Positions 1 through 6,957 of a stretch of DNA of 64,000 nucleotides are shown piece after piece. Source of the stretch: Thalassolituus maritimus (GTDB taxonomy: Bacteria; Pseudomonadota; Gammaproteobacteria; Pseudomonadales; Oceanobacteraceae); contig NZ_FTOH01000006.1 in NCBI RefSeq assembly GCF_900156675.1, positions 1 to 64,000 of the forward strand, written 5' to 3'. The translations under genes and the position numbers were made by a program. The notes beneath the pieces are model-generated. The model saw only the letters and a program-made list of their open reading frames with translations. It was not told where the DNA came from and ran no database searches. The stretch's first letter is position 1; each line of letters opens with the position of its first letter.

Positions 1-318
1 AAACGTCGGCCGGAAGAAGGGCTGATGCTCCATACGGATCGCGGAGTTGAATATCGCGGATCAGAGTACCAGAAGGAACTCCATAAACAGGGAATCGCGC
101 ATAGCCTTAGTAGACCGGGCAAGTGTACAGATAATGCCCATATGGAATCGTTCTTCCATTCAATGAAGGCTGAATTGATTCGCAATACAACATTCCATTC
201 AGCAGCGGATTTGAAGTATGCTTTGGCGAGATACATTAATGATTACTACAACAGAAAACGGCTGCATTCGGGAATAGGTTACTGTTCACCAATGGAATAC
301 GAGCGAATAGCAGCATGA
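1..318 (+). CDS. IS3-family transposase OrfB, C-terminal part (cut by window edge)
   Basis: Codons are open from the first base, so this is the 3' part of a longer gene. The visible 105 residues are the end of an rve/DDE integrase core: HTDRGVEY carries the second catalytic Asp, and NAHMESFFHSMKAE supplies the catalytic Glu region followed by the typical Lys. The ending NDYYNRKRLHSGIGYCSP is characteristic of IS3/IS150-type OrfB proteins. The enzyme would catalyse copy-out-paste-in transposition together with OrfA, which must lie left of the window. The stop codon is followed within 35 bp by the element's terminal repeat, as expected for an IS3 right end. The family call is firm; whether the element is complete cannot be seen. 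Confidence 0.9.
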   Translation, partial: KRRPEEGLMLHTDRGVEYRGSEYQKELHKQGIAHSLSRPGKCTDNAHMESFFHSMKAELIRNTTFHSAADLKYALARYINDYYNRKRLHSGIGYCSPMEYERIAA

Positions 319-325
319 AAACGAA

Positions 326-352
326 CGTGTCCGTTTTATCGGGGCAAGATCA
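326..352. repeat. Right terminal inverted repeat of the IS3-family element
   Basis: Read on the minus strand this begins TGATCTTGCCCCGATAAAA, which has the TGATCTT start common to IS3-group ends, and it lies just after the OrfB stop. A 19-base core (335-353) recurs at 3191-3209. The left end is outside the window. Confidence 0.7.
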
Positions 353-371
353 CCATGATCACCAAAAAACC

Positions 372-405
372 GCCACTTCGCCACTGCTGTCCCACAGTTT
401 TGGGA
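372..405. repeat. IS4 left flank: target duplication copy 1 plus left inverted repeat
   Basis: GCCACTTCGC (372-381) is duplicated at 1656-1665. It is followed directly by the 24-bp left repeat (382-405), an exact reverse complement of 1632-1655. Confidence 0.9.
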
Positions 406-1655
406 TCATATAACGAGCCTCATCTGAGGCTCGTTTTTGCATGGGTTAGGTGGCGACGGATTAAATACCTCCTGAAGTGTCTTTCGCTCAAACAGATTCA
501 TCTGCAAGACCCTTAACATCCTCAACACTGTCCAACCCGAGCGTGCTGCATATCGCGCGTAAGCAACCAATAGATAGACTGTCATCGCTATCCATATCTG
601 GGTCATCACTGCATTCCGGGATCGCCCCAAAAACGTCTTAATCGATAAGCTCTGTTTGATGGCTTTAAAGAAGAGCTCAACTTGCCAGCGATCCTTATAG
701 ATCCCCGCAATGGTTTTGGCCGATAGGTCAAAATTATTGGTTAAAAACTCATAGGTCTTGTCTGTTTCTGAACAATGGTAAACCACGCGTCTCATGGCAG
801 GCGCGCCTCGCTTCAGCGCATGTGCGCTGTTTGGCTGTATGTCCTGATCTGCTAATACACCGCTGTTTGGTTTGACCGGGTAGTCGGCGTGAATCTCATA
901 GACTGCATTGGCTCGTAGCCGGGTGACAAAGAAAATTCCTTTATTTGTCAGTGTCTTATACCACTCGTAGTCAAAGTATCCTTTATCGAAAGCAACGATA
1001 CTTCCCTTAGGGAAATCAAATTTCCGTCCTTCGATCATGTCGCTTTCATTGCCATCACTTAGTGCCACAAACTCTGGAATCAGAGTGCCATGATTCAAAC
1101 CGACGCTCAGTTTCACGTTCGCGGTGTCGTCTCGGTGTGCCGCCCACGGAAACAGATTCATAGCCAGATCAATGGCGCTGGCATCCAGTGAATAGAGAGG
1201 GTTCTTAAACCTGAATTTGTGCTTTCCATGTGTATTCTTACAACGGGCAAGCAACTTTCCGAATAGCGACTGATAAAGCTCTGCCGGCTGCTTTTCATTG
1301 AGCCGGGCTAGCGTAGACCGAGCAATAGGCTTGGCTCCAAGATGGTAGAGCTTATGGCGTTGAGCTTCCAGGTTGGAGTGAATATCTCTCAAGCTCTGTC
1401 GATCAGAAATCTGGGATATGAACATGCCAATGAACTGGTCCCATCGAGTAGCAGAACGCAGTTTCTGGCCGCAATGATGGATTTTTGCGAGGGACTCAAA
1501 CTCATGTCTCGAAACAGGTTTGAGCAACTGATGGAAAGCGGTGTTATGATGTGACAAAGCCTGATTCCTTGGTTTTTCTGGTGTGTGGTAACAACAGAAT
1601 AACACTCGGAGTCAGGCTTTTTCATTTGCTGTCCCAAAACTGTGGGACAGCAGTG
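382..1655 (-). mobile_element. Complete IS4-family insertion sequence, 1274 bp
   Basis: The element is bounded by perfect 24-bp terminal inverted repeats at 382-405 (starting CACTGCTGTCCCACAG) and 1632-1655. It is flanked by a perfect 10-bp direct repeat, GCCACTTCGC, at 372-381 and 1656-1665, the target duplication length usual for IS4 relatives. It contains one transposase gene on the minus strand. Intact ends, intact target duplication and an open reading frame indicate a recent, probably still mobile, insertion. Joining the flanks restores an attC-like sequence, so the element landed in the integron-cassette region. Confidence 0.93.
406..1557 (-). CDS. IS4-family transposase
   Basis: DDE transposase of 383 residues that cuts and pastes the surrounding element. 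The DDE core is seen as SLDASAID (first Asp), FDKGYFDY (second Asp) and YKDRWQVELFFKAIKQ. The last matches the Y-(2)-R-(3)-E-(6)-K signature of the IS4 family and holds the catalytic Glu. The N-terminal region HNTAFHQLLKPVSRHEF is typical of this group. I chose the TTG at 1557 because AAGGA lies about 10 bases upstream and relatives begin at the same place; a GTG at 1605 would add 16 residues without family support. The 3' end overlaps a short GC hairpin with a T run (about 413-437) that may stop transcription leaving the element. No frameshift or internal stop is visible. Confidence 0.93.
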   Translation of the reverse strand: MSHHNTAFHQLLKPVSRHEFESLAKIHHCGQKLRSATRWDQFIGMFISQISDRQSLRDIHSNLEAQRHKLYHLGAKPIARSTLARLNEKQPAELYQSLFGKLLARCKNTHGKHKFRFKNPLYSLDASAIDLAMNLFPWAAHRDDTANVKLSVGLNHGTLIPEFVALSDGNESDMIEGRKFDFPKGSIVAFDKGYFDYEWYKTLTNKGIFFVTRLRANAVYEIHADYPVKPNSGVLADQDIQPNSAHALKRGAPAMRRVVYHCSETDKTYEFLTNNFDLSAKTIAGIYKDRWQVELFFKAIKQSLSIKTFLGRSRNAVMTQIWIAMTVYLLVAYARYAARSGWTVLRMLRVLQMNLFERKTLQEVFNPSPPNPCKNEPQMRLVI

Positions 1656-1665
1656 GCCACTTCGC
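1632..1665. repeat. IS4 right flank: right inverted repeat plus target duplication copy 2
   Basis: The 24-bp right repeat (1632-1655) pairs exactly with 382-405 and is followed by the second copy of GCCACTTCGC (1656-1665). Confidence 0.9.
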
Positions 1666-1699
1666 TATGGTTTTTCGGCCCCTGCTGGCGGCGTTAAAA
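1656..1699 (+). other. 3' part of an attC-like site split by the IS4 insertion
   Basis: With the IS4 removed, 353-381 joins 1656-1699 and gives a foldable centre (ACCAAAAAACC pairing with GGTTTTTCGG). It ends CTGGCGGCGTTAAAAG, which looks like the 3' half of an attC with crossover point G^TTAAAA at 1693. The matching outer 5' arm is not visible because the IS3 end lies at 352. The next ORF starts 5 bases later, as cassette genes often do. This is an inference from pattern only. Confidence 0.4.
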
Positions 1700-1703
1700 G
1701 CCT

Positions 1704-2036
1704 ATGATATTTGCGTTTGCGAGTGATGATAAAGGGTTGGAAATATTCGAGGATGAGAGCTCTGCCATTTCGTCCTGCGAAGGTGTAGATGTTGAAGAGA
1801 TCCCCATTCTATTCTGGGATGCTTGCGGCCGGCCTCTAAAGGCGGTCTTCATAAAGGCTAACAAGCGAAGTAAATATTCTGTGGTCTCGGGTGAATACGG
1901 GCTGGAGCCTGGCGGAGAGTTTGCGCCGCTGTTAGATATGCTTGATCAGGTGTCATACGTAGAGGGGCCAAATCCATTTGTTAGTGTAGATGAGGTCCGC
2001 CAGCATTTAACAAGTCAAACAAGCAGGACGTCTTAA
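1704..2036 (+). CDS. Hypothetical protein, probable integron cassette gene
   Basis: A 110-residue acidic, soluble protein with no signal peptide or membrane segment. It starts MIFAFASDDKGLEIFEDESSA and I do not recognise the family. The reading frame starts 5 bases after an attC-like end, and its stop codon (2034-2036) lies inside the next attC-like site (2005-2060). This tight packing is typical of cassette genes, which usually lack their own promoter. Size and composition resemble small immunity or antitoxin-like cassette products, but no motif proves this. Start ATG 1704; no strong ribosome-binding site is seen. Confidence 0.6.
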   Translation: MIFAFASDDKGLEIFEDESSAISSCEGVDVEEIPILFWDACGRPLKAVFIKANKRSKYSVVSGEYGLEPGGEFAPLLDMLDQVSYVEGPNPFVSVDEVRQHLTSQTSRTS

Positions 2037-2060
2037 GCGCCCCTGTTTGAGGTGTTAGCT
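2005..2060 (+). other. attC-like recombination site 1
   Basis: The site starts ATTTAAC (2005-2011, R''-like) and ends GTTAGCT (2054-2060, R'-like, cut after G). TCAAACA (2015-2021) pairs with TGTTTGA (2044-2050), and CAGG pairs with CCTG, giving an imperfect hairpin with a bulge, as in attC bottom strands. The stop of the preceding ORF lies within it. The sequence pattern is directly visible; its function is inferred. Confidence 0.55.
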
Positions 2061-2077
2061 TTCTCAGGGAGAGTACA

Positions 2078-2488
2078 TTGGAAGATAACGAGTGCCGTGT
2101 TTATTTTGCTCTATATGGAGACAACTTTGATCCAGAGGAAATAACACGCATCTTAGGGATAGAACCAAGCTCTACAAAGCGGAGAGGTGAGAAAGTTCCC
2201 GATCATATTCCAAAATTTAGTTCTTGGATGCTTTCTACCGAGAATGTTACTGGTGATATTGCTGATGTTTATGATTTGGCCTCAGAAATTGTCAGAAAAC
2301 TCCAGCCAAAGAGAGATAGTATAATTGAAGTAATGAGCAGGTTCTGTGCTTTTTCGAAGCTTCAAGTAGTCTTATCCATATCTATAAAAGATGAAGTATC
2401 GACCCCAGCAATAGGCTTCGATGTTGAGACAACTAGGTTTTTGGGAGAAATCGGTGCTTTTATCGATATCGATACTTACAAACACTAA
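2078..2488 (+). CDS. DUF4279-like protein, probable integron cassette gene
   Basis: A 136-residue soluble protein. The N-terminal pattern VYFALYGDNFDPEEITRILGIEPSS, a later GEKVP and W about 50 residues in, and an LQPKRDSIIEVM helix match the DUF4279 family, whose function is not known; members are frequent in cassettes and near toxin systems. The TTG at 2078 is the likely start, with AGGGAGAG about 8 bases upstream; no ATG gives the full domain. It lies between two attC-like sites with only 17 bases after the first crossover point. The region is AT-richer than the flanking chromosome, in keeping with horizontal origin. Confidence 0.7.
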   Translation: MEDNECRVYFALYGDNFDPEEITRILGIEPSSTKRRGEKVPDHIPKFSSWMLSTENVTGDIADVYDLASEIVRKLQPKRDSIIEVMSRFCAFSKLQVVLSISIKDEVSTPAIGFDVETTRFLGEIGAFIDIDTYKH

Positions 2489-2489
2489 A

Positions 2490-2552
2490 GCTAACAAACC
2501 GCAGCAGTCGCTCTTGTTGGTCGCTGGGACCACCAATCCGCTGCGCTTATAT
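2490..2552 (+). other. attC-like recombination site 2
   Basis: The 5' arm GCTAACAAACCGCAGC pairs with the 3' arm CCGCTGCGCTTATAT. The arms enclose a T-rich loop and an inner GGTCGCTGGGACC hairpin. AGCTAAC is the exact complement of the GTTAGCT that opens this cassette at 2054, as expected of one cassette's two ends. The 3' crossover reads CTTATAT instead of GTTATAT, so the site may be degenerate. Confidence 0.55.
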
Positions 2553-2585
2553 GTCTTCCCCTGTACGGGGCGGTAGGGGATCATC

Positions 2586-2942
2586 ATGAATATCGACCGT
2601 CTTAGAGAAATCATTCCTCTGAATGAGCCTGACTATTGTGAAGAGTGCCATAAAGAAAATCTTAGAGGCTGGACTAACTCCAATAGACTTGAGACTAAGC
2701 TTCTAAAGCTTGGAAAGATAGAGTCACTGAAGAACAAAGGATACGAAGCCTATAAAAAAGGGGAAGAAAACCGTTTTTCTTCCGAGGCAACTGCGGCTCT
2801 CTCATATTATCCGTATAACGGAAGTAGCGTATATCAGTGTATATCCTGTAAGGGGGTCATCCTCATATACTTGGAAACAGGTGGTCATGCGGCCAGATAT
2901 CAAGCACGCTGGATATCATCCAGAGTCAGTCTGAAGCCCTAA
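2586..2942 (+). CDS. Hypothetical protein with two Cys-x-x-Cys pairs, probable cassette gene
   Basis: A 118-residue protein with CEECH near residue 18 and CISCK near residue 87, a layout suggesting a zinc ribbon built from two CxxC knuckles. Between them lies a Lys/Glu-rich helical stretch. There is no signal peptide. I do not recognise the family. The frame begins 33 bases after attC-like site 2, behind a GC hairpin (CCCCT...AGGGG, about 2557-2579) and a GGGGATCATC leader that could act as ribosome-binding site. No attC is evident after its stop, so this is either the last readable cassette or its site has decayed. Confidence 0.55.
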   Translation: MNIDRLREIIPLNEPDYCEECHKENLRGWTNSNRLETKLLKLGKIESLKNKGYEAYKKGEENRFSSEATAALSYYPYNGSSVYQCISCKGVILIYLETGGHAARYQARWISSRVSLKP

Positions 2943-3162
2943 GAGGAATTTCGTGAATTGCGTTCGAAATTTCTTCGATTCCTGTACTTTCTAGATTGTG
3001 ATCTTATACATGGATAAAGAAGCATAGAGAATTATCCATTTGGGGTTTGTATCGAATTTTTGCGCAGCGTAGTTTTTTGCAGGTTTTCAGAATTTCATGT
3101 TCTGCTCGCAGTGGCAGCTTAGCTGCTTACTTATTATTATTTTTTTGTTGTACCATTATCGT
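2943..3162. other. AT-rich spacer after the cassette array, no gene seen
   Basis: No plausible gene. The start contains an imperfect inverted repeat (GGAATTTCG with CGAAATTTC). The rest is T-rich, with a run of T at 3141-3146. Together with the IS3 remnant that follows it forms the 316-base gap before 3259. Confidence 0.5.
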
Positions 3163-3208
3163 AATGGAATACTAAGGTAAGAGGCGTCCATTTATCGGGG
3201 CAAGATCA
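3163..3208. mobile_element. Remnant of an IS3-family right end
   Basis: AATGGAATAC (3163-3172) repeats the last transposase codons at 291-300, and TTTATCGGGGCAAGATCAC (3191-3209) repeats 335-353 exactly. The spacing between the two blocks is shorter here, so this is a diverged or deleted copy of a related end rather than a duplicate of the first element. No transposase frame remains. Confidence 0.65.
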
Positions 3209-3258
3209 CTCACTCGCTGAGAGAGGCCTTATCATCGCTTTAAACTAAGGATTTTTTT

Positions 3259-3837
3259 ATGAAACGCATACTCGTTGTAAACGGTAACCCTAAAGAGAGC
3301 AGCCTGTGCCGTTCCTTAGCAGAAACTTATGTGGAGGCAGCTGCTAATTCAGGGTATGACGTGCATGTTTTTCATATTTCGGATTGTGATTTTAACCCGG
3401 TACTCAATGCCGGTTACGAAAGTCGCCTTCAGTTAGAGGACTCACTATGCACATTCAAACAGGAATTAGAGCAGGCAGATCACGTGGTTATGGTATATCC
3501 AGTGTGGTGGGGCTCGGTTCCTGCAGGGCTTAAAGGACTGCTGGATCGGGTGTTCTTGCCAGGATTTGCATTCAAGTACGAAAAGGATGACTTGTTTCCT
3601 AAGCGGCTCCTGAAAGGACGCAGCGCGCGTCTGATCATTACGATGGATACGCCGGTCTGGTATTACAAACTCGTTTATGGATCACCGGCTACAAAGATGA
3701 TGAAGAGAACGGTGCTTGAATTTTGCGGTTTTAGCCCAGTGAAAGTAACTGAGTTCGGCAATGTAATTAAGTCCAGTGAGCATCGACGACGTAAATGGAT
3801 TACCGAGGTAGAGAAGCTGGGGTCACTGGGTCTCTAG
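3259..3837 (+). CDS. NAD(P)H-dependent oxidoreductase, flavodoxin fold (quinone reductase-like)
   Basis: A 192-residue soluble protein of the flavodoxin_2 family (MdaB/KefF/DT-diaphorase relatives), which use FMN or FAD and NAD(P)H for two-electron reduction of quinones and similar acceptors. Seen are the N-terminal strand and phosphate loop MKRILVVNGNPKESSLCRSL and the YPVWWGSVPAGLKGLLDRVF motif (residues about 78-97), the hallmark of the family. The following FAFKYE...LLKGRSARLIITMDTP is also typical. The length is normal. It is a single gene with flanking gaps of over 100 bases on both sides. The exact substrate cannot be told. It is the first clearly chromosomal gene after the mobile region. 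Confidence 0.88.
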   Translation: MKRILVVNGNPKESSLCRSLAETYVEAAANSGYDVHVFHISDCDFNPVLNAGYESRLQLEDSLCTFKQELEQADHVVMVYPVWWGSVPAGLKGLLDRVFLPGFAFKYEKDDLFPKRLLKGRSARLIITMDTPVWYYKLVYGSPATKMMKRTVLEFCGFSPVKVTEFGNVIKSSEHRRRKWITEVEKLGSLGL

Positions 3838-3961
3838 CTGCCTCTTATTTCCCACAGCGGGACTATGAAAACCACTCTGTAACGGAGTTAACTCGCAAAC
3901 GTTGCAGAAAGACGCTATCTAAGGATCACAAGAAACACATGAACAAAAGTAAAATAGAACT

Positions 3962-4447
3962 ATGCTGATCCTACTATGCGGAAAAATGGCCTCAGGTAAA
4001 TCGACGAAGGCAGCCGAGTTAGTCGCTTCGAAGCAGGCAATTCTATTCTCGGAGGATGAATGGCTCACCCAGCTATGCCCTGATGTTATTTTCTCGGTTG
4101 CTGATTATGTTAATTACTCGGGCCTCATTAAACCCATAGTGAAGCCTTTGGTTCAGTCAATGCTCAGTAGTGGTCAGACTGTTGTGATGGATTTCCCGGC
4201 GAATACCCCTGGGCAACGTGCTTGGTTACGTAGTATCTTCGCGGAGGTAAATGCGCCGCATGAGCTTATCTACCTCGACTCATCTGATGACGTATGTTTA
4301 GCGAATCTTGCAAAAAGACGAGTAGAACAACCTGAAAGAGCGGCGACAGATACAGAGGAGATGTTTATGGCGATGGCGCGTTATTTTTCGGAACCTTCCG
4401 AAGATGAAGGGTTTAATCTGGTAAGGCTCGGTACTTTCAGCAGGTAG
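3962..4447 (+). CDS. P-loop AAA_33-type kinase
   Basis: A 161-residue P-loop protein that starts directly with the Walker A strand, LILLCGKMASGKST (residues 2-15). VVMDFPANT in the middle is the Walker B-like strand, and an Arg-rich lid (NLAKRRVEQPER) follows. This arrangement is that of the AAA_33/zeta-toxin-like small-molecule kinases, such as chloramphenicol phosphotransferase or gluconate kinase relatives. The phosphate acceptor is unknown. The ATG at 3962 is required to keep the first strand; upstream is A-rich without a strong ribosome-binding site. The next gene starts 42 bases after the stop, so the two may be co-transcribed. Confidence 0.75.
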   Translation: MLILLCGKMASGKSTKAAELVASKQAILFSEDEWLTQLCPDVIFSVADYVNYSGLIKPIVKPLVQSMLSSGQTVVMDFPANTPGQRAWLRSIFAEVNAPHELIYLDSSDDVCLANLAKRRVEQPERAATDTEEMFMAMARYFSEPSEDEGFNLVRLGTFSR

Positions 4448-4488
4448 TGCTTAGTAAGTACTTACAGCTTTTAGTTAAGGATAGAAGG

Positions 4489-4905
4489 ATGTCAAATTAT
4501 CAGGGCTCGTGCCTGTGTGGGGCAGTGACTTTTTCGATCAAAGGGCAGTTCGACAGCTTTTACCTGTGCTATTGCTCGCATTGCCAGAAAGACAGCGGTT
4601 CAGCTCATGCCGCTAACCTGTTTTCTCAGTCAGCAGTATTGCATTGGAACAGTGGTCTCGACGCAGTGACGACCTTTAATCTTCCTGGCAGTCGCCACTC
4701 CAAAAGCTTCTGCAAGCACTGTGGCTCTGCTGTACCGGGGAGCGAGATTCCGGGTGTGCTGATGGTGCCTGCAGGTAGCCTGGATTGCGAAATCGATATA
4801 ATACCGACAGCGCGTATATTCACGGCTCGCCAACATAGTTGGGTACAAAGTATTAACAACTCGCGGGAGTACGCTGAATTACCTGACGACTCAGCAGACG
4901 AATAA
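4489..4905 (+). CDS. GFA/CENP-V domain zinc protein
   Basis: A 138-residue protein of the glutathione-dependent formaldehyde-activating (GFA/Mss4-like) family. The zinc ligands are visible: GSCLCGAVTF near the N-terminus, CYCSHCQKDSGS about 30 residues later, and FCKHCGSAVPG in the last third. Despite the family name, most members have no proven formaldehyde activity. I chose the ATG at 4489 because the domain begins at once with YQGSCLCG and GAAGG lies upstream; an in-frame ATG at 4447 overlaps the previous gene's stop and would add 14 unlikely residues. It faces a convergent oxidoreductase gene with only one base between the stops. Confidence 0.85.
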   Translation: MSNYQGSCLCGAVTFSIKGQFDSFYLCYCSHCQKDSGSAHAANLFSQSAVLHWNSGLDAVTTFNLPGSRHSKSFCKHCGSAVPGSEIPGVLMVPAGSLDCEIDIIPTARIFTARQHSWVQSINNSREYAELPDDSADE

Positions 4906-4906
4906 C

Positions 4907-5890
4907 TCAGCCGAGCCCCAGCATCCTGATAACTAAGCTCCCATACTTCCCTGGCTTTTCTATCGCTCGGTGGGCTTCCCGAATGTCATCCAATTCATAA
5001 ATTTTATGCACCACTGGCTGAAACTCGCCATTGATTGCGAGGGCCGTTAAGGTGTTCAGGTCTTCGATATCTTCACGCGCATTTCCGGTGATCTCGCGAC
5101 GTTCTTCACTGTCTTTGTGCGTGAAAGAGAGCAGGGTGTCTTTCATGTCGGCAACAACCCTCAACAATCGTCCATTGGGTTTCATAGCTTGTTTGCTTTC
5201 TTTCCAGCGAGCGTTGCCGACGACATCAAGAATCATATCCCAGCGCTGGCTGTAATCGCGGAAGTCTTCGGTTTCGTAGTTAATAATGTGGTCGGCACCC
5301 AGTGATCGTACTAGGCGGGTAGACCGGAAACTGCATACGGCGGTTACGGTAGCTCCCGCTTGTTTAGCCAGTTGGACTGCGGCGGTACCAACAGTGCCTG
5401 AGGCGCCATTAATCAGCACGTGCTCGCCTGCAACCAGCTTGCCTTTGTGAAAGAGAAAGTCCAGGGCGGTTGTGCCGCCAAAACATAAGGCGGCCGCCTG
5501 TTCCCAGTTGAGGTTTGCTGGCTTTCTGACGATCAGAGAATCTTCTGTCAACACCACATATTCTGCATGGGCGCCGAGTTGGATGCCTGTCATGGCGATA
5601 ACTTCATCACCCGGTTTGAATTGAGTGAGCTTGTTACCAATTCGCTCAACCACTCCCGCAAGCTCTGATCCCAGTACTTGCTGGCGCGGGCGAAATAGCC
5701 CAAAGAACAGCCTGACGATGATGCCGAACCCTGCGGGTACATTTAGGCTGCGGATACGCCAGTCGGCTGAATTCACACTGGTGGTCAGCACACGAATCTG
5801 TACTTCGTTGTCTTTAGGCATAGGTGTCGGGCGCTCTTCGATGTTAATAACGTCGGGCTCGCCGTATTCTTTAAATACTGCTGCTTTCAT
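4907..5890 (-). CDS. MDR-family NAD(P)-dependent oxidoreductase (quinone oxidoreductase-like)
   Basis: A 327-residue protein with the GroES-like N-terminal domain (MKAAVFKEYGEPDVINIEERP; NSADWRIRSL; GSELAGVVERIG; FKPGDEVIAM) and a Rossmann domain (VLINGASGTVGTAAVQLAKQ, residues about 150-170). It lacks the Cys ligands of zinc alcohol dehydrogenases, so it belongs to the zinc-independent quinone oxidoreductase/enoyl reductase branch that uses NADPH to reduce activated double bonds or quinones. GGAGC lies 9 bases before the ATG at 5890. The 42-base gap to the upstream small gene allows an operon with the beta-barrel gene. The substrate is not predictable. Confidence 0.87.
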   Translation of the reverse strand: MKAAVFKEYGEPDVINIEERPTPMPKDNEVQIRVLTTSVNSADWRIRSLNVPAGFGIIVRLFFGLFRPRQQVLGSELAGVVERIGNKLTQFKPGDEVIAMTGIQLGAHAEYVVLTEDSLIVRKPANLNWEQAAALCFGGTTALDFLFHKGKLVAGEHVLINGASGTVGTAAVQLAKQAGATVTAVCSFRSTRLVRSLGADHIINYETEDFRDYSQRWDMILDVVGNARWKESKQAMKPNGRLLRVVADMKDTLLSFTHKDSEERREITGNAREDIEDLNTLTALAINGEFQPVVHKIYELDDIREAHRAIEKPGKYGSLVIRMLGLG

Positions 5891-5932
5891 GTTTTTGCTC
5901 CTTTGTGTTCCTGGCGTTTCTTTTTCTCTTTC

Positions 5933-6133
5933 TCAGGTCAGACGTAATAGTCGGTTCAGGATCATGCCGTTGTCACGCAATTGCCTGAGCAGGCCGAGCA
6001 ACTCAGATTGATCCCGCACCCGGATATCAATCAATGTGCCTTCGGGGGTGGTGCTGAAGTGAGCACCATCAAAGTTCTGGCAGAGAGAGGGGCGCCCGGC
6101 CTGCCCCTCGATCAGAATCTGATAACGATCCAC
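5933..6133 (-). CDS. Small conserved-looking hypothetical protein
   Basis: A 66-residue soluble protein starting with GTG at 6133, six bases after the stop of the beta-barrel gene, preceded by GGTGA. The second half, LIDIRVRDQSELLGLLRQLRDNGMILNRL, is amphipathic and resembles the short regulatory-type proteins often found beside MDR oxidoreductases, but I cannot name a family. The close spacing on both sides suggests one operon 6739-4907. A chance ORF cannot be excluded. Confidence 0.5.
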   Translation of the reverse strand: MDRYQILIEGQAGRPSLCQNFDGAHFSTTPEGTLIDIRVRDQSELLGLLRQLRDNGMILNRLLRLT

Positions 6134-6139
6134 GCCGGA

Positions 6140-6739
6140 TCACCATTGATAGCCGAGGCTTAATCCACCCATGCTGCCCGCAAGGTCAATATCGCGGTTG
6201 CCCGTTTTCGGGTAGATATTGTCCAGCTCTGCCGAGCCGCCAACATAGCGCAGGTCGGCTCCTACAGTGATTGAGTCTGTGAGTGAGTAGTAGGTGCCAA
6301 TCCCCACCCAGCCAGCGGTTATGTTGTCTTCATCTTCGCGTTTGGCATCGTCGATCTCGCTTTCCTGAAGTGCGTTGATTAATGCCAGGCCGCCGCCAAT
6401 GTAGGGGTGGAAGCCTTGCCCCAGCTCGAATACTTTGCGTACACCTAAGTGCATTTCAGCAGTGTAGGTATCAAAGCGGTCGCCATTGGTTTTCCGCTCG
6501 CTGCCGGTACCAAACAGGTCGATGGCGATGCTTACCGGCCAGCGTGTCTGACGGAAGTCGGTGATAACGCCAATGACGCCGTGCTCATCATCTTTTGCCC
6601 AGTCATCCTCTGGGATAGATTTTGATCCCATCATAAGGCTGGTGTGGCCGGTCCAGTCGTCGGCGTGCACGTGTGATCCTGCAGCCAGTGCCAGGGCTGG
6701 TAAAAGGGCCAGCATGTTTGTGGTCAATGGTGTTTTCAT
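6140..6739 (-). CDS. Outer-membrane beta-barrel protein
   Basis: A 199-residue protein with an N-terminal signal peptide (MKTPLTTNMLALLPALALAAGSHVHA, cleavage near residue 26). The mature part is built of alternating aromatic and polar beta strands and ends in SLGYQW, with the C-terminal aromatic residue used for outer-membrane barrel assembly. The layout (GFHPYIGGGLALINA, GADLRYVGGS) resembles OprF/OmpW-like eight-stranded barrels. The ligand is not known. It is divergent from the kinase gene at 6958, with a dyad-rich spacer between them, and probably leads the operon that includes the small gene and the oxidoreductase. Confidence 0.75.
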   Translation of the reverse strand: MKTPLTTNMLALLPALALAAGSHVHADDWTGHTSLMMGSKSIPEDDWAKDDEHGVIGVITDFRQTRWPVSIAIDLFGTGSERKTNGDRFDTYTAEMHLGVRKVFELGQGFHPYIGGGLALINALQESEIDDAKREDEDNITAGWVGIGTYYSLTDSITVGADLRYVGGSAELDNIYPKTGNRDIDLAGSMGGLSLGYQW

Positions 6740-6847
6740 GCGTGTTTTCCTTCAATTGCTGTTAGTCGTTGGTCAGTGCTTGTGCATCTGCCCATACTTT
6801 TGGTTTGTGAACAGCGAGAAGATTACGTGCAGGCAGGGGGAGGCCAC

Positions 6848-6886
6848 ATCACATCATGATGTGATTTTGCGATGTGATGATGTGAA
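6848..6886. promoter_or_regulatory. Operator-like palindrome plus repeated half-sites
   Basis: ATCACATCATGATGTGAT (6848-6865) is a perfect 18-bp palindrome. It is followed by GATGTGATGATGTGAAT (6871-6887), which repeats the half-site TGATGTGA. The cluster lies between the divergent genes at 6739 and 6958, so a dimeric regulator binding here could control either or both. The regulator is not identified. Confidence 0.55.
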
Positions 6887-6957
6887 TGCAGGAGATTGCT
6901 ATTCTCTCCCAGACAACTTTCGACAGGTAATGGGCGTACTAACAGGTAAGTAATGAT

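Noticed and set aside
1389-1637. Second open frame on the minus strand within the IS4 element
   Set aside because: Overlaps the N-terminal part of the transposase in another frame and covers the terminal repeat; no protein pattern and no need for frameshifting in this family.
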